Shown here: positions 42,179 to 52,100 of the stretch, piece by piece
How the letters are laid out: the number at the start of each line of letters is the position of its first letter
How positions within the stretch are numbered: the stretch's first letter is position 1
Notes under the pieces: generated by a model
The model's database searches: none
Told to the model about the DNA's origin: nothing
The model's input: the letters and a program-made list of their open reading frames with translations, nothing else
Assembly: GCF_000010985.1 (NCBI RefSeq)
Contig: NC_013939.1
Span: 2,013,501-2,077,500, forward strand
Length of the DNA stretch: 64,000 nt
Source of the DNA: Deferribacter desulfuricans SSM1
Lineage (GTDB): Bacteria > Chrysiogenota > Deferribacteres > Deferribacterales > Deferribacteraceae
Direction of reading: 5' to 3'
Program-made: the position numbers and the translations under genes

Positions 42179-43714
42179 TTAGAATTTTTTAAGAATAGCG
42201 TTATAGTTTTCGTTTTTATATAGCTCAATAGAATTCAGCTCATTAAAGTTTTTATTCAAAAATGACGGAACATTTTTATAGCCAAAAAACTTGATTGATA
42301 ATAATGCTGGATCACCACTAAAAAATGTAATTTTTTTAGAATACTTTTTAGGAAAAACACCTAAATTAATCAGCACATTAACAGCATCCTCAATATCCGT
42401 GTAAGAATACAATACAATGCTTGATATTTTGCCAAGAAATTTTTCTGTATAAATTATAATTGAATTTATAAGTTTTCTTAATTCATAAAAGTTAATTAAA
42501 TCTTTATCCGAAACAAATAAAGTAACCTCTTTTTTTCTGTAAACATTAAACCTGCTCTCATCACCTTTTTTATTTATTTTTACCAAAATTTCTATTGGCA
42601 CCTTGTCTAAAAGCTCATTTCTATCCTTTATACGATATTGGTCATCTACTATCCCCATATTTACCAAGTTATTTACAGTTTTCAAAATAGCTTTGGGACT
42701 TATTGAATCTGGTTCAAAATATGTATCTTTTATTGATATCTCTTTAAAATCATCTGAAATATCTATAATAGGGTTAATACCGCTTTGAAACAAAAAGCTC
42801 ATATCAATTCTGTTTGAAAGATATTTTAAATCAAGAGAATAAAGCTTGTTATCCAACTTAAAATATGAAGCGTTCAAATTATCTATAGGAATTAGTAATG
42901 AGCCATCTTGTAGATTTAATAGTCTAAAAAAAGTCAAAAGATCAGAAGGCTTTTCAAGCGGCTGAACTATTTCACAAAACATCTCCCCTATTTCAAAAGA
43001 ATAATAATTTATCAAATTTAGAAGGTTATCTCCCTGATAATATGCTTTATCGAGAATTATCAAAACTCTATCAATGTCTGGCACATCAACATTATTGTAA
43101 ATAAAATCAGAGAGCAGATTGTTGTCAATTAAATCAATCAGAGGCTCATCTGTCTTTACATAACCATCAAAAGAAATAGTCCCAATACTTGCACTATAGA
43201 CAAAATATTTAATACCCTTTGGATATTGAATCAGTATCAAACCATCCTTTAACTCTTTAAGTTCACCTTCAGACTCTTCAACTACATTTTTATTACTTTT
43301 CTCAATTTTTTCAGAATCTTTAGAATCATCATCTGCAACTTCATCTGTTTTAGTTTCTTGGCCTACTTTTTTTACCGTAACTTTTAGAATATTTGGATCC
43401 TCTTCCACAATCCATTCTTCAGTATCTACAATTACATCTGATTTAACAATATATTGACAGGCAAGTCTATACCCGTTATCAAGATTAATTTTTGCTAAAA
43501 TCAACCTATCTTTTTTTGTTGGCTTATTTATCTCTTTTCCATCTGCAGAAACTATTTTAACCTTACACTTACCACACTGTCCACTGCCTTTACATAAAGA
43601 TTCTATAGGGATACCATTGTTTATTAATACCTCAAATAAATTAGAGCCACTTTTTGCTTCAATAATAAGGTTTTTATTTTTAACATTAATTTTTACCTTT
43701 TTACTAAAAAACAT
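42179..43714 (-). CDS. [2Fe-2S] protein resembling a diverged RACo/DUF4445 activator
   Basis: 511 residues. Residues ~1-95 form a plant-type ferredoxin domain with ligands in ESLCKGSGQCGKCKVKI and a later Cys in YRLACQYIV. An acidic linker (about 110-150) follows. The rest lines up loosely with the ASKHA part of RACo/DUF4445 proteins, which re-reduce corrinoid proteins using ATP; near the end VLYSYTDIEDAVNVLINLGV, then FFSGDPALLSIKFFGYK stands where they have GNAAL-type motifs. The nucleotide-binding motifs are weak or lost. It lies seven bases after the transporter ATPase gene. The function is unknown; the RACo link is inferred from pattern. Confidence 0.6.
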   Translation of the reverse strand: MFFSKKVKINVKNKNLIIEAKSGSNLFEVLINNGIPIESLCKGSGQCGKCKVKIVSADGKEINKPTKKDRLILAKINLDNGYRLACQYIVKSDVIVDTEEWIVEEDPNILKVTVKKVGQETKTDEVADDDSKDSEKIEKSNKNVVEESEGELKELKDGLILIQYPKGIKYFVYSASIGTISFDGYVKTDEPLIDLIDNNLLSDFIYNNVDVPDIDRVLIILDKAYYQGDNLLNLINYYSFEIGEMFCEIVQPLEKPSDLLTFFRLLNLQDGSLLIPIDNLNASYFKLDNKLYSLDLKYLSNRIDMSFLFQSGINPIIDISDDFKEISIKDTYFEPDSISPKAILKTVNNLVNMGIVDDQYRIKDRNELLDKVPIEILVKINKKGDESRFNVYRKKEVTLFVSDKDLINFYELRKLINSIIIYTEKFLGKISSIVLYSYTDIEDAVNVLINLGVFPKKYSKKITFFSGDPALLSIKFFGYKNVPSFLNKNFNELNSIELYKNENYNAILKKF

Positions 43715-43721
43715 GACACCC

Positions 43722-44459
43722 CTATAATATTTGTCCTAAAAACTGTTTTAATCTTTCATTTTTAGGATTACTAAAAATTTCCTGAGGTGTATTTTCCTCA
43801 ATCAACTCACCTTCATCCATAAAAACTACTCTATCAGCAACCTCTCTTGCAAACCCCATCTCATGAGTAACAACAACCATCGTCATCCCTTCTTTTGCCA
43901 ATGTCTTCATAACATCAAGTACTTCACCAATCATTTCTGGATCAAGTGCACTCGTTGGCTCATCAAAAAGCATTATCTTTGGTCTCATAGCAAGAGCTCT
44001 TGCAATTGCTACCCTTTGTTGCTGTCCACCAGAAAGCTGTGAAGGATAACTATTAACCTTGTCAGCTAACCCCACCTTTTCTAATAGCTTTATTGCAATC
44101 TCTTCTGCTTCTTCCTTTTTCATTTTTCTCACAACCATTGGCGCAAGAGTAATATTACGAAGGACTGTCATATGTGGGAAAAGATTAAATTGCTGAAAAA
44201 CCATCCCAACTTCTTCTCTCACTTTATTAATATTTGTTTTTGGACTAGTCAAATCCACACCATCTATTATAATTTTACCATCATTTATTGTCTCTAACAA
44301 GTTCAATGTCCTCAAAAAAGTTGATTTCCCCGAACCACTTGGTCCAATAATAACCACCACTTCCTGTCTTTTTACTTTTAAAGTCACGCCTTTTAAGGCA
44401 TGCACCCCATTTGGATAAACTTTATGCACATTAGTGGCTTCAATTATATAATCAGTCAC
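43722..44459 (-). CDS. glnQ: Polar amino-acid ABC transporter ATP-binding protein
   Basis: 245 residues from a GTG at 44459, preceded by AGGAGG; an in-frame ATG lies at 44480 but its own ribosome site would then be inside the gene. Walker [14 protein letters not shown]-loop [14 protein letters not shown], signature [16 protein letters not shown], Walker [16 protein letters not shown], and the H-loop VVTHEMGFA are all intact. It powers uptake by the permease and binding protein encoded just upstream. Substrate most likely a polar amino acid. Confidence 0.93.
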   Translation of the reverse strand: MTDYIIEATNVHKVYPNGVHALKGVTLKVKRQEVVVIIGPSGSGKSTFLRTLNLLETINDGKIIIDGVDLTSPKTNINKVREEVGMVFQQFNLFPHMTVLRNITLAPMVVRKMKKEEAEEIAIKLLEKVGLADKVNSYPSQLSGGQQQRVAIARALAMRPKIMLFDEPTSALDPEMIGEVLDVMKTLAKEGMTMVVVTHEMGFAREVADRVVFMDEGELIEENTPQEIFSNPKNERLKQFLGQIL

Positions 44460-45393
44460 TTTCTGCCAACCTCCTTTCAAGTAATTGTGTTAAAAATGAC
44501 AGGGTAGTTGTAAGAATTAGATACAATGCTGCAACAGTAAACCACACCTCAAATGGTTGAAATGTAGATGTAACAACCTCTCTACCAGCCTTTGTTAAAT
44601 CAGTAATAGAAATAACAGATACAAGAGAAGAATCTTTTATTAAGGATATAAACTGCCCTGCCATAGGAGGAATAGTTCTCTTTAGTGCCTGCGGCAAAAT
44701 AATATATCTCATGGTCTGGAAATAGTTCATACCCAGACTCCTTGCTGCCTCTGTTTGACCTCGATGTATAGACTGGATACCTGCCCTTACTATTTCTGCA
44801 ACGTATGCACCTGCAAAAACAGCTAACGCAGCAACACCAGCAGTAAATCTATTTAATTGTAAAACTGTACCGATAAAAAAGTAAAAAATAAATATTTGAA
44901 CAAGAAGAGGAGTCCCTCTAATTAATTCAATATAAGTAATAGCAAGTTTTTTTAAAGCAGGATTTTCAGAAATTCGCATTAAACCAGTAATTATCCCAAT
45001 TATGATTGCAAAAAATATCGAAATAATTGAAAGTTTTAAAGTAACATAAAGCCCCATTAGTAATGGGCCTGGTTCACTAACCCTCTTTTTAGCAACAACA
45101 TCACCTTCAAATACAAGATCACCATTTGAAACCGTTATTTTAGTAAACCCTTTAATAAGCTCTTTTTCTCCATCATCTGCCACTATAATAAGCTTTTCAC
45201 CATCAATCTCGGCAGTCCCATCAAAAGGAGCTCTAATCTCTTTATCATAGGTGTGCCAAACAAATTGTAATACTCTGTCCCATCTCCAGATATAGTTAAT
45301 CTGTTTTGTAGAAAAATAAAAAAATGCACCAATTGATATCAAGATGAGAACAAACACAATATTCCATAAAAATCCGTTTTTCTTTCTATTCAC
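44452..45393 (-). CDS. Polar amino-acid ABC transporter permease
   Basis: 313 residues, longer than the usual ~220. An N-terminal membrane helix (about 10-28) is followed by an extra-membrane beta-rich insert of ~90 residues ([20 protein letters not shown] onward). The remainder is the HisM/GlnP type permease domain, with the EAA loop around [29 protein letters not shown]. The insert resembles those of some glutamate/glutamine permeases of anaerobes. It overlaps the ATPase gene by eight bases. Confidence 0.9.
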   Translation of the reverse strand: MNRKKNGFLWNIVFVLILISIGAFFYFSTKQINYIWRWDRVLQFVWHTYDKEIRAPFDGTAEIDGEKLIIVADDGEKELIKGFTKITVSNGDLVFEGDVVAKKRVSEPGPLLMGLYVTLKLSIISIFFAIIIGIITGLMRISENPALKKLAITYIELIRGTPLLVQIFIFYFFIGTVLQLNRFTAGVAALAVFAGAYVAEIVRAGIQSIHRGQTEAARSLGMNYFQTMRYIILPQALKRTIPPMAGQFISLIKDSSLVSVISITDLTKAGREVVTSTFQPFEVWFTVAALYLILTTTLSFLTQLLERRLAESD

Positions 45394-45419
45394 TTTCTAT
45401 CCTCTCTTGTATATGTATT

Positions 45420-45442
45420 AAGCCCCCAAAGACTGGGGGCTT
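45420..45442 (-). terminator. Hairpin between binding-protein and permease genes
   Basis: AAGCCCCC (45435-45442 read on the minus strand) pairs with GGGGGCTT around a seven-base loop. No T run follows. Most likely an mRNA-stabilising or partial-termination hairpin that raises the yield of the binding protein. Confidence 0.6.
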
Positions 45443-45450
45443 TAGATTGT

Positions 45451-46260
45451 TTATTGAACTTGTTTATGCCAAGATTTGCTTTTGAACCATTTTTTATAGA
45501 TTCTGTCGTAAGTACCGTCACCTTTAATCTGTCTTAAAAAGTTATTTAACCAGTTTAAGAAATCTGGATCTCCTTTTTTGATAGCCCAACCTAATGGCTC
45601 AAATGTAAAAGGCTTATCTAAAAACACAACTCTGTCTTTGTATAATGAATAGTAATATGCACAAAGTGGAAGATCATATACAAAAGCGTCAGCTTTACCA
45701 TTTATAAAATCTTGAAAAGCATCTGCCTCAGTTTCAAAAGCATTTACTTTTGCTTTTGGTATATACTTTTTAGCAGCAAAATAACCTGTCGTGCCAAGTT
45801 TTGAAGCTATCACATATTTTGGATTATTCAAATCTTTATATGATTTGATTTTCCCAGCATCTTTTTTATGAATTAATAGTGTTTGTCCCACAATAATATA
45901 AGGATCAGCAAAATTTACTTGCAGATTCCTCTTTTGAGTTATTGTCATACCAGACATAATAATATCAAACTTGTCAGTAATTAATGCAGGGATTATTCCA
46001 TCCCAAGCGGTGTTAACTATTTTGAGTTTTACACCCATAGCTTTTGCCATTACTTTTGCAAGATCCACATCAAAACCTATAATCTCGCCATTTTTTGCAG
46101 TCATTTCAAATGGCTTATAACCGGATTCAAGTCCAACTCTTAATTCACCTCTTTTTAAAATTTGATTTAGAGTGGACTTTTCCCAAAGGGAATTATCTGC
46201 AGCATAAAGAAAAGTTGCTGCAAAAAGAAAAACTAACAGTGAAACAAAAAACTTTCTCAT
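45451..46260 (-). CDS. Periplasmic amino-acid-binding protein of the ABC transporter
   Basis: 269 residues. A signal peptide of about 20 residues (RKFFVSLLVFLFAATFLYAA) is followed by the type II binding-protein fold: LKRGELRVGLESGYKPFEM, IGFDVDLAKVMAKAMGVKL and AWDGIIPALITDKFDIIMSG are the family landmarks. It traps the substrate in the periplasm. Ligand probably a polar amino acid. It is followed by the permease after a hairpin. Confidence 0.93.
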   Translation of the reverse strand: MRKFFVSLLVFLFAATFLYAADNSLWEKSTLNQILKRGELRVGLESGYKPFEMTAKNGEIIGFDVDLAKVMAKAMGVKLKIVNTAWDGIIPALITDKFDIIMSGMTITQKRNLQVNFADPYIIVGQTLLIHKKDAGKIKSYKDLNNPKYVIASKLGTTGYFAAKKYIPKAKVNAFETEADAFQDFINGKADAFVYDLPLCAYYYSLYKDRVVFLDKPFTFEPLGWAIKKGDPDFLNWLNNFLRQIKGDGTYDRIYKKWFKSKSWHKQVQ

Positions 46261-46269
46261 CGCATCCTC

Positions 46270-46422
46270 CTAATATGATTTTCCTTCATCTAAAAGTTCA
46301 CTAATTACCATTTGTGTCCCACAATCAGGACACTTTGGTATTGGTTCCTTTGGTATGTAAACTATCTGTTTTCTATTGCATTTTGGGCATTTTACTTCCA
46401 CTGCCTCAATCTTATCTCTCAT
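46270..46422 (-). CDS. Small zinc-ribbon protein
   Basis: 50 residues from the ATG at 46422, which has GGGAGG upstream. Two pairs of cysteines, CPKC and CPDC, about 20 residues apart give a zinc ribbon. No other domain. Only nine bases separate it from the binding-protein gene, so it probably heads the transporter operon. Role unknown. Confidence 0.75.
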   Translation of the reverse strand: MRDKIEAVEVKCPKCNRKQIVYIPKEPIPKCPDCGTQMVISELLDEGKSY

Positions 46423-46472
46423 AAATCCTCCCACGTTTAGGATTACTAAATCCACACTACTTTAAAAATTTA

Positions 46473-46502
46473 TTGCATTTTTTGCAAGTAATTTGTTAGA
46501 AT
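46473..46502 (+). promoter_or_regulatory. Possible promoter of the lipoprotein gene
   Basis: TTGCAT (46473-46478), 18-base spacer, TAGAAT (46497-46502), 27 bases ahead of the ATG at 46530. Confidence 0.4.
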
Positions 46503-46529
46503 AATGCAAAATTATTAATAGGTGTTTTC

Positions 46530-47123
46530 ATGAAATATTTAACAATTTTACTATTAGTTGTCATTTTGACAAGTTGCTCCAAACCTTCACAAGTTAATTA
46601 TGTAAATACTGTTGCAAACCCAAAAAATAGTTACACAAGGTTTTTAAAATCAAAATACACCATTGAATTAAACAATATTGTAGAAAATATTAAGATTCTA
46701 AACTTGAATATTGTAAATGATGGGATAGGTTTCACTGGTGCAACCGACTGCAAAAAATGCGATAATAAACCGGGTGATTTTTGGCTTTTCATCAATTTTC
46801 AAGGGAAAAATTTAAATGCTTTAATAGAAAAAAACATAAATATAAAAATAAAAGATATTTTACAAAATAAAACAAAAGACATCCTTTTTGTTTTAAAAAA
46901 CTGTAAATTAGATAGGCTTATTAAAGATAACCATTTTAAAGGTTTTTTAATAAGTGGTGTTTGGGGAGTAAGTGACAACATAAAAGAAATATTATCACCT
47001 AAAAAATATCAAACTGCAGAATATTATATTACTAAAGAAACATTTTCAAAATTTATAAAAGGGGAAATCAATTACTCAAAAATATTTTTAATATCGTTAT
47101 ATAGATTTTATCAACTAAAATGA
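46530..47123 (+). CDS. Predicted lipoprotein of unknown function
   Basis: 197 residues. The N-terminus MKYLTILLLVVILTSCSKPS is a lipoprotein signal with lipobox LTSC, so the mature protein should be anchored at Cys16. The body contains a CKKC pair (ATDCKKCDNKPGDFWLF), and further on ISGVWGVSDNIKEI. I do not recognise a family. It is transcribed toward the cytochrome gene, whose stop is three bases from its own. Confidence 0.75.
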   Translation: MKYLTILLLVVILTSCSKPSQVNYVNTVANPKNSYTRFLKSKYTIELNNIVENIKILNLNIVNDGIGFTGATDCKKCDNKPGDFWLFINFQGKNLNALIEKNINIKIKDILQNKTKDILFVLKNCKLDRLIKDNHFKGFLISGVWGVSDNIKEILSPKKYQTAEYYITKETFSKFIKGEINYSKIFLISLYRFYQLK

Positions 47124-47126
47124 AAA

Positions 47127-47450
47127 TTATTTTTTACTGTGGCAATCAATACACTTTTGTAAATCAGCATGATAACCATCATTTGGCCATTTATCATGGC
47201 AATCAAAACATCTGTCACCACATCCATCATTCATTGATGAAGTAATTGACAATTCACTACTGGATTTATTATGGCAGTTGGCACACATTGTCATAGAGAT
47301 ATGCGTTTCATCACCTTTTAAAGATTCATGACAACTCATGCAATCTCCAGCACATCCTGAAGGATACGAATTAACTGTAAATATCATGAGTTGGAATACA
47401 AATATTCCTGTACATAATCCAAAAACAAAGTTCCTTTTTTTGTTAAACAT
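47127..47450 (-). CDS. Exported tetrahaem c-type cytochrome with internal duplication
   Basis: 107 residues. A signal or anchor segment (residues ~7-28) leads to four CxxCH haem sites at 37-41, 56-60, 81-85 and 100-104. The two halves repeat exactly in spacing: Cys-x3-CxxCH-x14-CxxCH, so it is a duplicated two-haem unit. It probably moves electrons in the periplasm. The ATG at 47450 has GAGGA upstream; the first 67 bases overlap the 3' end of the hemW-like gene in another frame. A later ATG would remove most of the signal peptide. Confidence 0.85.
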   Translation of the reverse strand: MFNKKRNFVFGLCTGIFVFQLMIFTVNSYPSGCAGDCMSCHESLKGDETHISMTMCANCHNKSSSELSITSSMNDGCGDRCFDCHDKWPNDGYHADLQKCIDCHSKK

Positions 47451-48454
47451 ACTCTATCCTCATTATTTTCTAAATATCCTTTTTTTATTAAATATGACAA
47501 TAAATCTAAAATATCCAACTTTTTAAAAATTTCTAACTCAACACCTGAAGTGAGTCTCAAGCCAAACACTAAGTTTTCTAACAATATTTCTTTTTCATCT
47601 CTTATTATTTCAATATTATCAAAACAAAAACTGTTTTCAATATATCTTTTCACCTCAGCAGGATGAGAATATCTAACTCTACAATTTTTCAGATTTTTCA
47701 TAGAATGTGCAGCTGCTCCAACACCTATAAAATCACCCATCTTCCAATAGGTTATATTGTGGAGAGATTCGTAACCTTTTTTTGCAAAATTGGAAATCTC
47801 ATATCTGTGATAACCCCTATCTTTCAAAAAATCCACTATTTCAATTAAGTGAGATTTCATATCACCTTTATACTCAGACAAAAAAGCTGTGTCATATGAA
47901 TAAGAATAAGCAGAAATATGATTTGGATTTAAATCACAGAGTTTAGTTAATGTGTTATAAATCTTTTTATAAGAAACAGTGGGGATATCAAAAATTACAT
48001 CCACATTAAAATTAAAGTTATGTTTTTTTAGAAAATAGATACAAGTATAAACATCTTTTACTTGATGTATTCTACCCAAAAACTGCAATACATTGTTATC
48101 GAGAGATTGAACACCAATACTTATTCTAGAAACCCCACAATCTTTTAAAATTTTTATTTTTGTTTCATCTATGCTTTCTGGGTTTGCCTCAAATGTAAAC
48201 TCTTTCAACTTCTTTAAATTTAGCTTTTGAATAGCTTTTAAGAGATTTTCTAATTCATCATAATCTAAAACCGATGGCGTCCCACCACCAATATAAATAG
48301 TGTCAAACAGATAATCTGTATAAACAGAAAGCTCTTTCTCTATTGCATGTAAATAATTCTTCACAATATCAGTATCAAAATTAGATATGGAAAAAAATCC
48401 ACAATATTTACATTTACTTTTACAAAAAGGGATATGAATATACAGTCCAAGCAT
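47384..48454 (-). CDS. hemW: HemW-like radical SAM protein (coproporphyrinogen oxidase-like)
   Basis: 356 residues. The radical SAM motif CX3CX2C plus a fourth Cys-like position lies in IPFCKSKCKYCGFFS near the N-terminus. IYIGGGTPSVLDYDELENLL and RISIGVQSLDNNVLQFLGRI are typical of HemN/HemW. The CXXXCXXC with Phe before, plus the overall length of ~360, points to HemW, a haem chaperone, more than to HemN (~450 aa). A haem-related role fits the overlapping cytochrome gene downstream. Confidence 0.85.
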   Translation of the reverse strand: MLGLYIHIPFCKSKCKYCGFFSISNFDTDIVKNYLHAIEKELSVYTDYLFDTIYIGGGTPSVLDYDELENLLKAIQKLNLKKLKEFTFEANPESIDETKIKILKDCGVSRISIGVQSLDNNVLQFLGRIHQVKDVYTCIYFLKKHNFNFNVDVIFDIPTVSYKKIYNTLTKLCDLNPNHISAYSYSYDTAFLSEYKGDMKSHLIEIVDFLKDRGYHRYEISNFAKKGYESLHNITYWKMGDFIGVGAAAHSMKNLKNCRVRYSHPAEVKRYIENSFCFDNIEIIRDEKEILLENLVFGLRLTSGVELEIFKKLDILDLLSYLIKKGYLENNEDRVCLTKKGTLFLDYVQEYLYSNS

Positions 48455-48552
48455 TTTTATAAATTAATAAAACACATCTACCAAAGCAATCAAAAATTTT
48501 TTACAATCTTTCCACAGTTTTTCAAAAATCTATAATGTTTTATAAAAATGTC

Positions 48553-48780
48553 CTCAATTTGCTTCAATTCGTTCGCAATAACTGTAGAAGTGAGACATTA
48601 CGAGGAGCGTAAGCGACGAAGCAATCTCTTTTTTTTATTCTCTATTCACGATTCACTACTTCCGACATATAGACTGCTACGTCACTTTGTTTCTCGCAGT
48701 GACAAAACCTGAGATTGTTTCACTTCGTTCGCAATGACAAAATATGCCCATTGCAAGAAGCATAAGTGACGAAGTAATCA
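48553..48780. repeat. Cluster of hairpin repeats in a 705-base gap
   Basis: Arms at about 48556-48583, 48591-48628, 48678-48705 (CAGTGAC subtype), 48710-48738 and 48747-48778. A heptamer-phased stretch, inverted TTCACGATTCAC type, lies at 48641-48660. Sequence from 48781 to 49098 is AT-rich with no gene I can support. Confidence 0.8.
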
Positions 48781-49098
48781 TAAAATTACTTTAATTTCAG
48801 AAAATTAAACTATTGGATAACTGTTTTAAATAATTATCAAAAAATAAAAATGTAGACATTTTGCTTTATTTCACCAATTTGCCTAAATTTTAATCAATTT
48901 TGCTATCCCCCTTGAAGAGACTAAGTTTTCACTTTTGATACTTTGAAGAAAACTTCATAAGACATTTATAAATCAACATAATTTTATAGGTATCCTTAAA
49001 TATAAGATTAGCTAAAAAAATCAACTATCTAAAATTAAGCAGCAATTGAGCTTATAGACTATTTTTCAAAAAAAATTATAGATTTTTTACAAGTTTTG

Positions 49099-49128
49099 TT
49101 GAGAACAGTACTTACAATATTATATAAT
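49099..49128 (+). promoter_or_regulatory. Predicted promoter of the WSC-domain protein
   Basis: TTGAGA (49099-49104), 18-base spacer, TATAAT (49123-49128), 32 bases ahead of the ATG, with AAAGGAG as ribosome site. Confidence 0.6.
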
Positions 49129-49159
49129 TAAATAACAATATATTTCAAAGGAGTCAAAA

Positions 49160-52100
49160 ATGAAAAAAATAATATTAGCATGTATACTTTTAATATCATT
49201 ATATGGATTCACTTATGCACAAAATAACAAAATAATTTATGACAGTTCATTAGGAGGGGAAAATTTTTTAGATAATCAATATAATTTTCTTGGCTGTTAT
49301 AAGGATCAAGGGGATCCTTTTGGTACAAAAGGTAGAGATTTAGACGGTTTTATGTATGGCTCCAATCAAATGACACCTCAGATGTGTATCAACTTGTGTG
49401 CTCAAAAAGGGTTTAAATACGCAGGGGTACAATACTCTACTCAATGTTTTTGTGGGAATAGTTACGGGAAATATGGAGTTGCCAACAATTGCAATATGAA
49501 GTGTTCAGGTGACCAAAACCAAATTTGTGGGGGGACATGGGCAAATAGCGTTTACCTTGCATCAAATATAAAGCCACCAAAAACAAACATAAATGGAAAA
49601 ACAAATTTAATAAAAAATGGTAGCTTTGAACTTGGTCCACAACATGTAGGAAGCTGGCTAACTCTATCAAAAGGCTCAAACAAAATTAATAATTGGACAA
49701 TTACCAAAGGATCCATAGATTTGATTGAAAATTACTGGCAAAGCAGTCATGGGAAAAGGTCAATAGATATGTGTGGTTCCACATGTGGAGCTATTAGTCA
49801 AAATATTAATACAGCACCTGGTACTACATACCAACTCACATTTGATTTGGCAGGTAATCCTGATAATCAAGGGATAAAATATCTAAAAGTTATTGCTGGT
49901 TCAGTTTCAAAAACATTCCAATTTAACACAACAGGTAAAAATAAAAGAAATATGGGGTGGATTAAAAAATCTCTTACTTTTACTGCAACATCAAACATAA
50001 CAAATATCTCATTCATCGCTCTTGATAACAACCCATCTGCTTGGGGACCTGCTATAGATAATGTAAAAATCGTAAGAATATCTAATATAAACACATCTAA
50101 CAACATAAATAATCATGCTTTAACAACAATTAATGTAGCTGGTAGCTGGGATACAAATTTTGGTAAAATGAATTTAATACAAAGGGGTAATACAGTAACA
50201 GGCAGTTATACTCATGATAAAGGGCGATTAACTGGAACAATCAATGGAAATGTTTTAACTGGAAAATGGAGCGAATATCCTTCTTATAAGCCACCTCACG
50301 ATGCCGGTGATTTACAGTTTGTTTTTTCAAAAGATGGGACAAAATTTACTGGTAAATGGAGATACGGTTTTGGAGGAAATATCTGGAATGGGGATTGGAA
50401 TGGTACAAAAGTCTCAACTAACTCAGCTAATTCAGAAAAAACAAATTCTGACAATTATCTAAATGATTATTTTAAAAATTCACCTTATGCAGAAGACTGG
50501 TTTAAAAACTGGAATGTTATAAAAACAGGTACATTACCTGATGGAACTGTAGCAAAAATAGCAGGAGTAAATAATAGATTTGGCTGGTATTACCCTGTAA
50601 AAAAAATTGGGGATGCTATGCCACCTGAAGGAGCTCATGGAGCTGCATTATATCTCCACCCAATTTCAACAACTGAACCAACTCATTTAAAAGGTAAATA
50701 CTATGTAAATTCAAACGATAAATCACTAATGTTCAGAGTTGCAGGTAACAAAAATGGTGACTGGGTAATGGAAGTTAGGATAAATGGAGTAAAAGCCTTT
50801 GAAAGAGTTATTGATGGGAAAAAGTGGTATGAACTTACAATACCTCTGCAAAAATATTACGGGCAAACAATCGATGTAGATTTATACATAAAAGCTAATG
50901 GATGGTATTTTGAGTATGCCTTTATAGACGAAATTAAATTTATCAATACTCAATACACAGAAAATGGATTTGAATATAGTACTGACAGGCCTGGCTATGA
51001 TTATAAAAACTTCGATCTTCCACAAAACAATGCTATGTTATGTAAGCAGGCATGCGATAATGACCCAAAATGTAAAGCATGGACTTTTGTTAAGCCCGGT
51101 TATCAAGGGCCAAATCCGCGCTGCTGGCTCAAATATGCAGTGCCAAATCCAGTTTTAAACACTTTTACCATATCAGGTGTTAAAAAAGAAAATCCTCAAA
51201 ATACAAACCATCAACCTTTATCAAAAATCGATTATCACGACGACTTCAATTTTTTAAATAAAGATTTTTGGCTACCTTTAGAGTGGCAAACTCTTAAATA
51301 TGCACCAAATAAAATTTATATAAACAACGGTATTCTTGATTTAAAATGCAACTATACCGACAGAAGTGGATTTTTAGCTTCAAAAGCAATAAAAATAGAT
51401 AAAGGGGACATAATAACTATCAAAAGACGAGTAAAAGTACATTATGCTAACCAATATTTTGAAGGTGGAATATGGTTTTATCAAACAGATAACCCAGACC
51501 TAACTCCTGCTGCAAACCTATCTCAATGGAGCAATAAATTAGGAAGATTTTTATTTCAGGTAACCTACTACAATTATTACTATGAAAAACCGGGAGTAAC
51601 CCAGTATGTGCCCACAAAACATGGATTTGTAATAGCTGGTTATGATTGGCGTAATAAACAAAATTATAAAGTTTTTCAACCAATATGGGATAGATGGTTT
51701 GAAGAAGAAATAGTCTATGATTCAAGTAGTAACATAGCAATATACAAAATAAATGGTCAGACTGCTCAAGTATTTACTGCAGACTTAACATCCCCTTATA
51801 TAAGGTTTATTATGCATTCTTATGGCTGGTATACCGGTCATGATATACAGGTGGATTGGATCGATATCAAAGTTCATAGTAAAAACAATACCAATATTAC
51901 AAATACTGTCAATACCTCAAATAGCTTTAAAATATCTGATTGTGGATTGTATCAATTTAAAGGGGAATATATTCCAAAACTGATGCCAGAAACTCTAAAT
52001 CCCAATATAAAAAAAGTTTACCTAACATGTGCTATAAACAATGTACCTAAAAACACCGAAATTGTAGCTCAATGGTATTATTATCAACCAAATGGGGAAA

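Noticed and set aside
49867-50106. Minus-strand frames inside the WSC gene
   Set aside because: Shadows of a clearly coding plus-strand gene; no ribosome site or motif.
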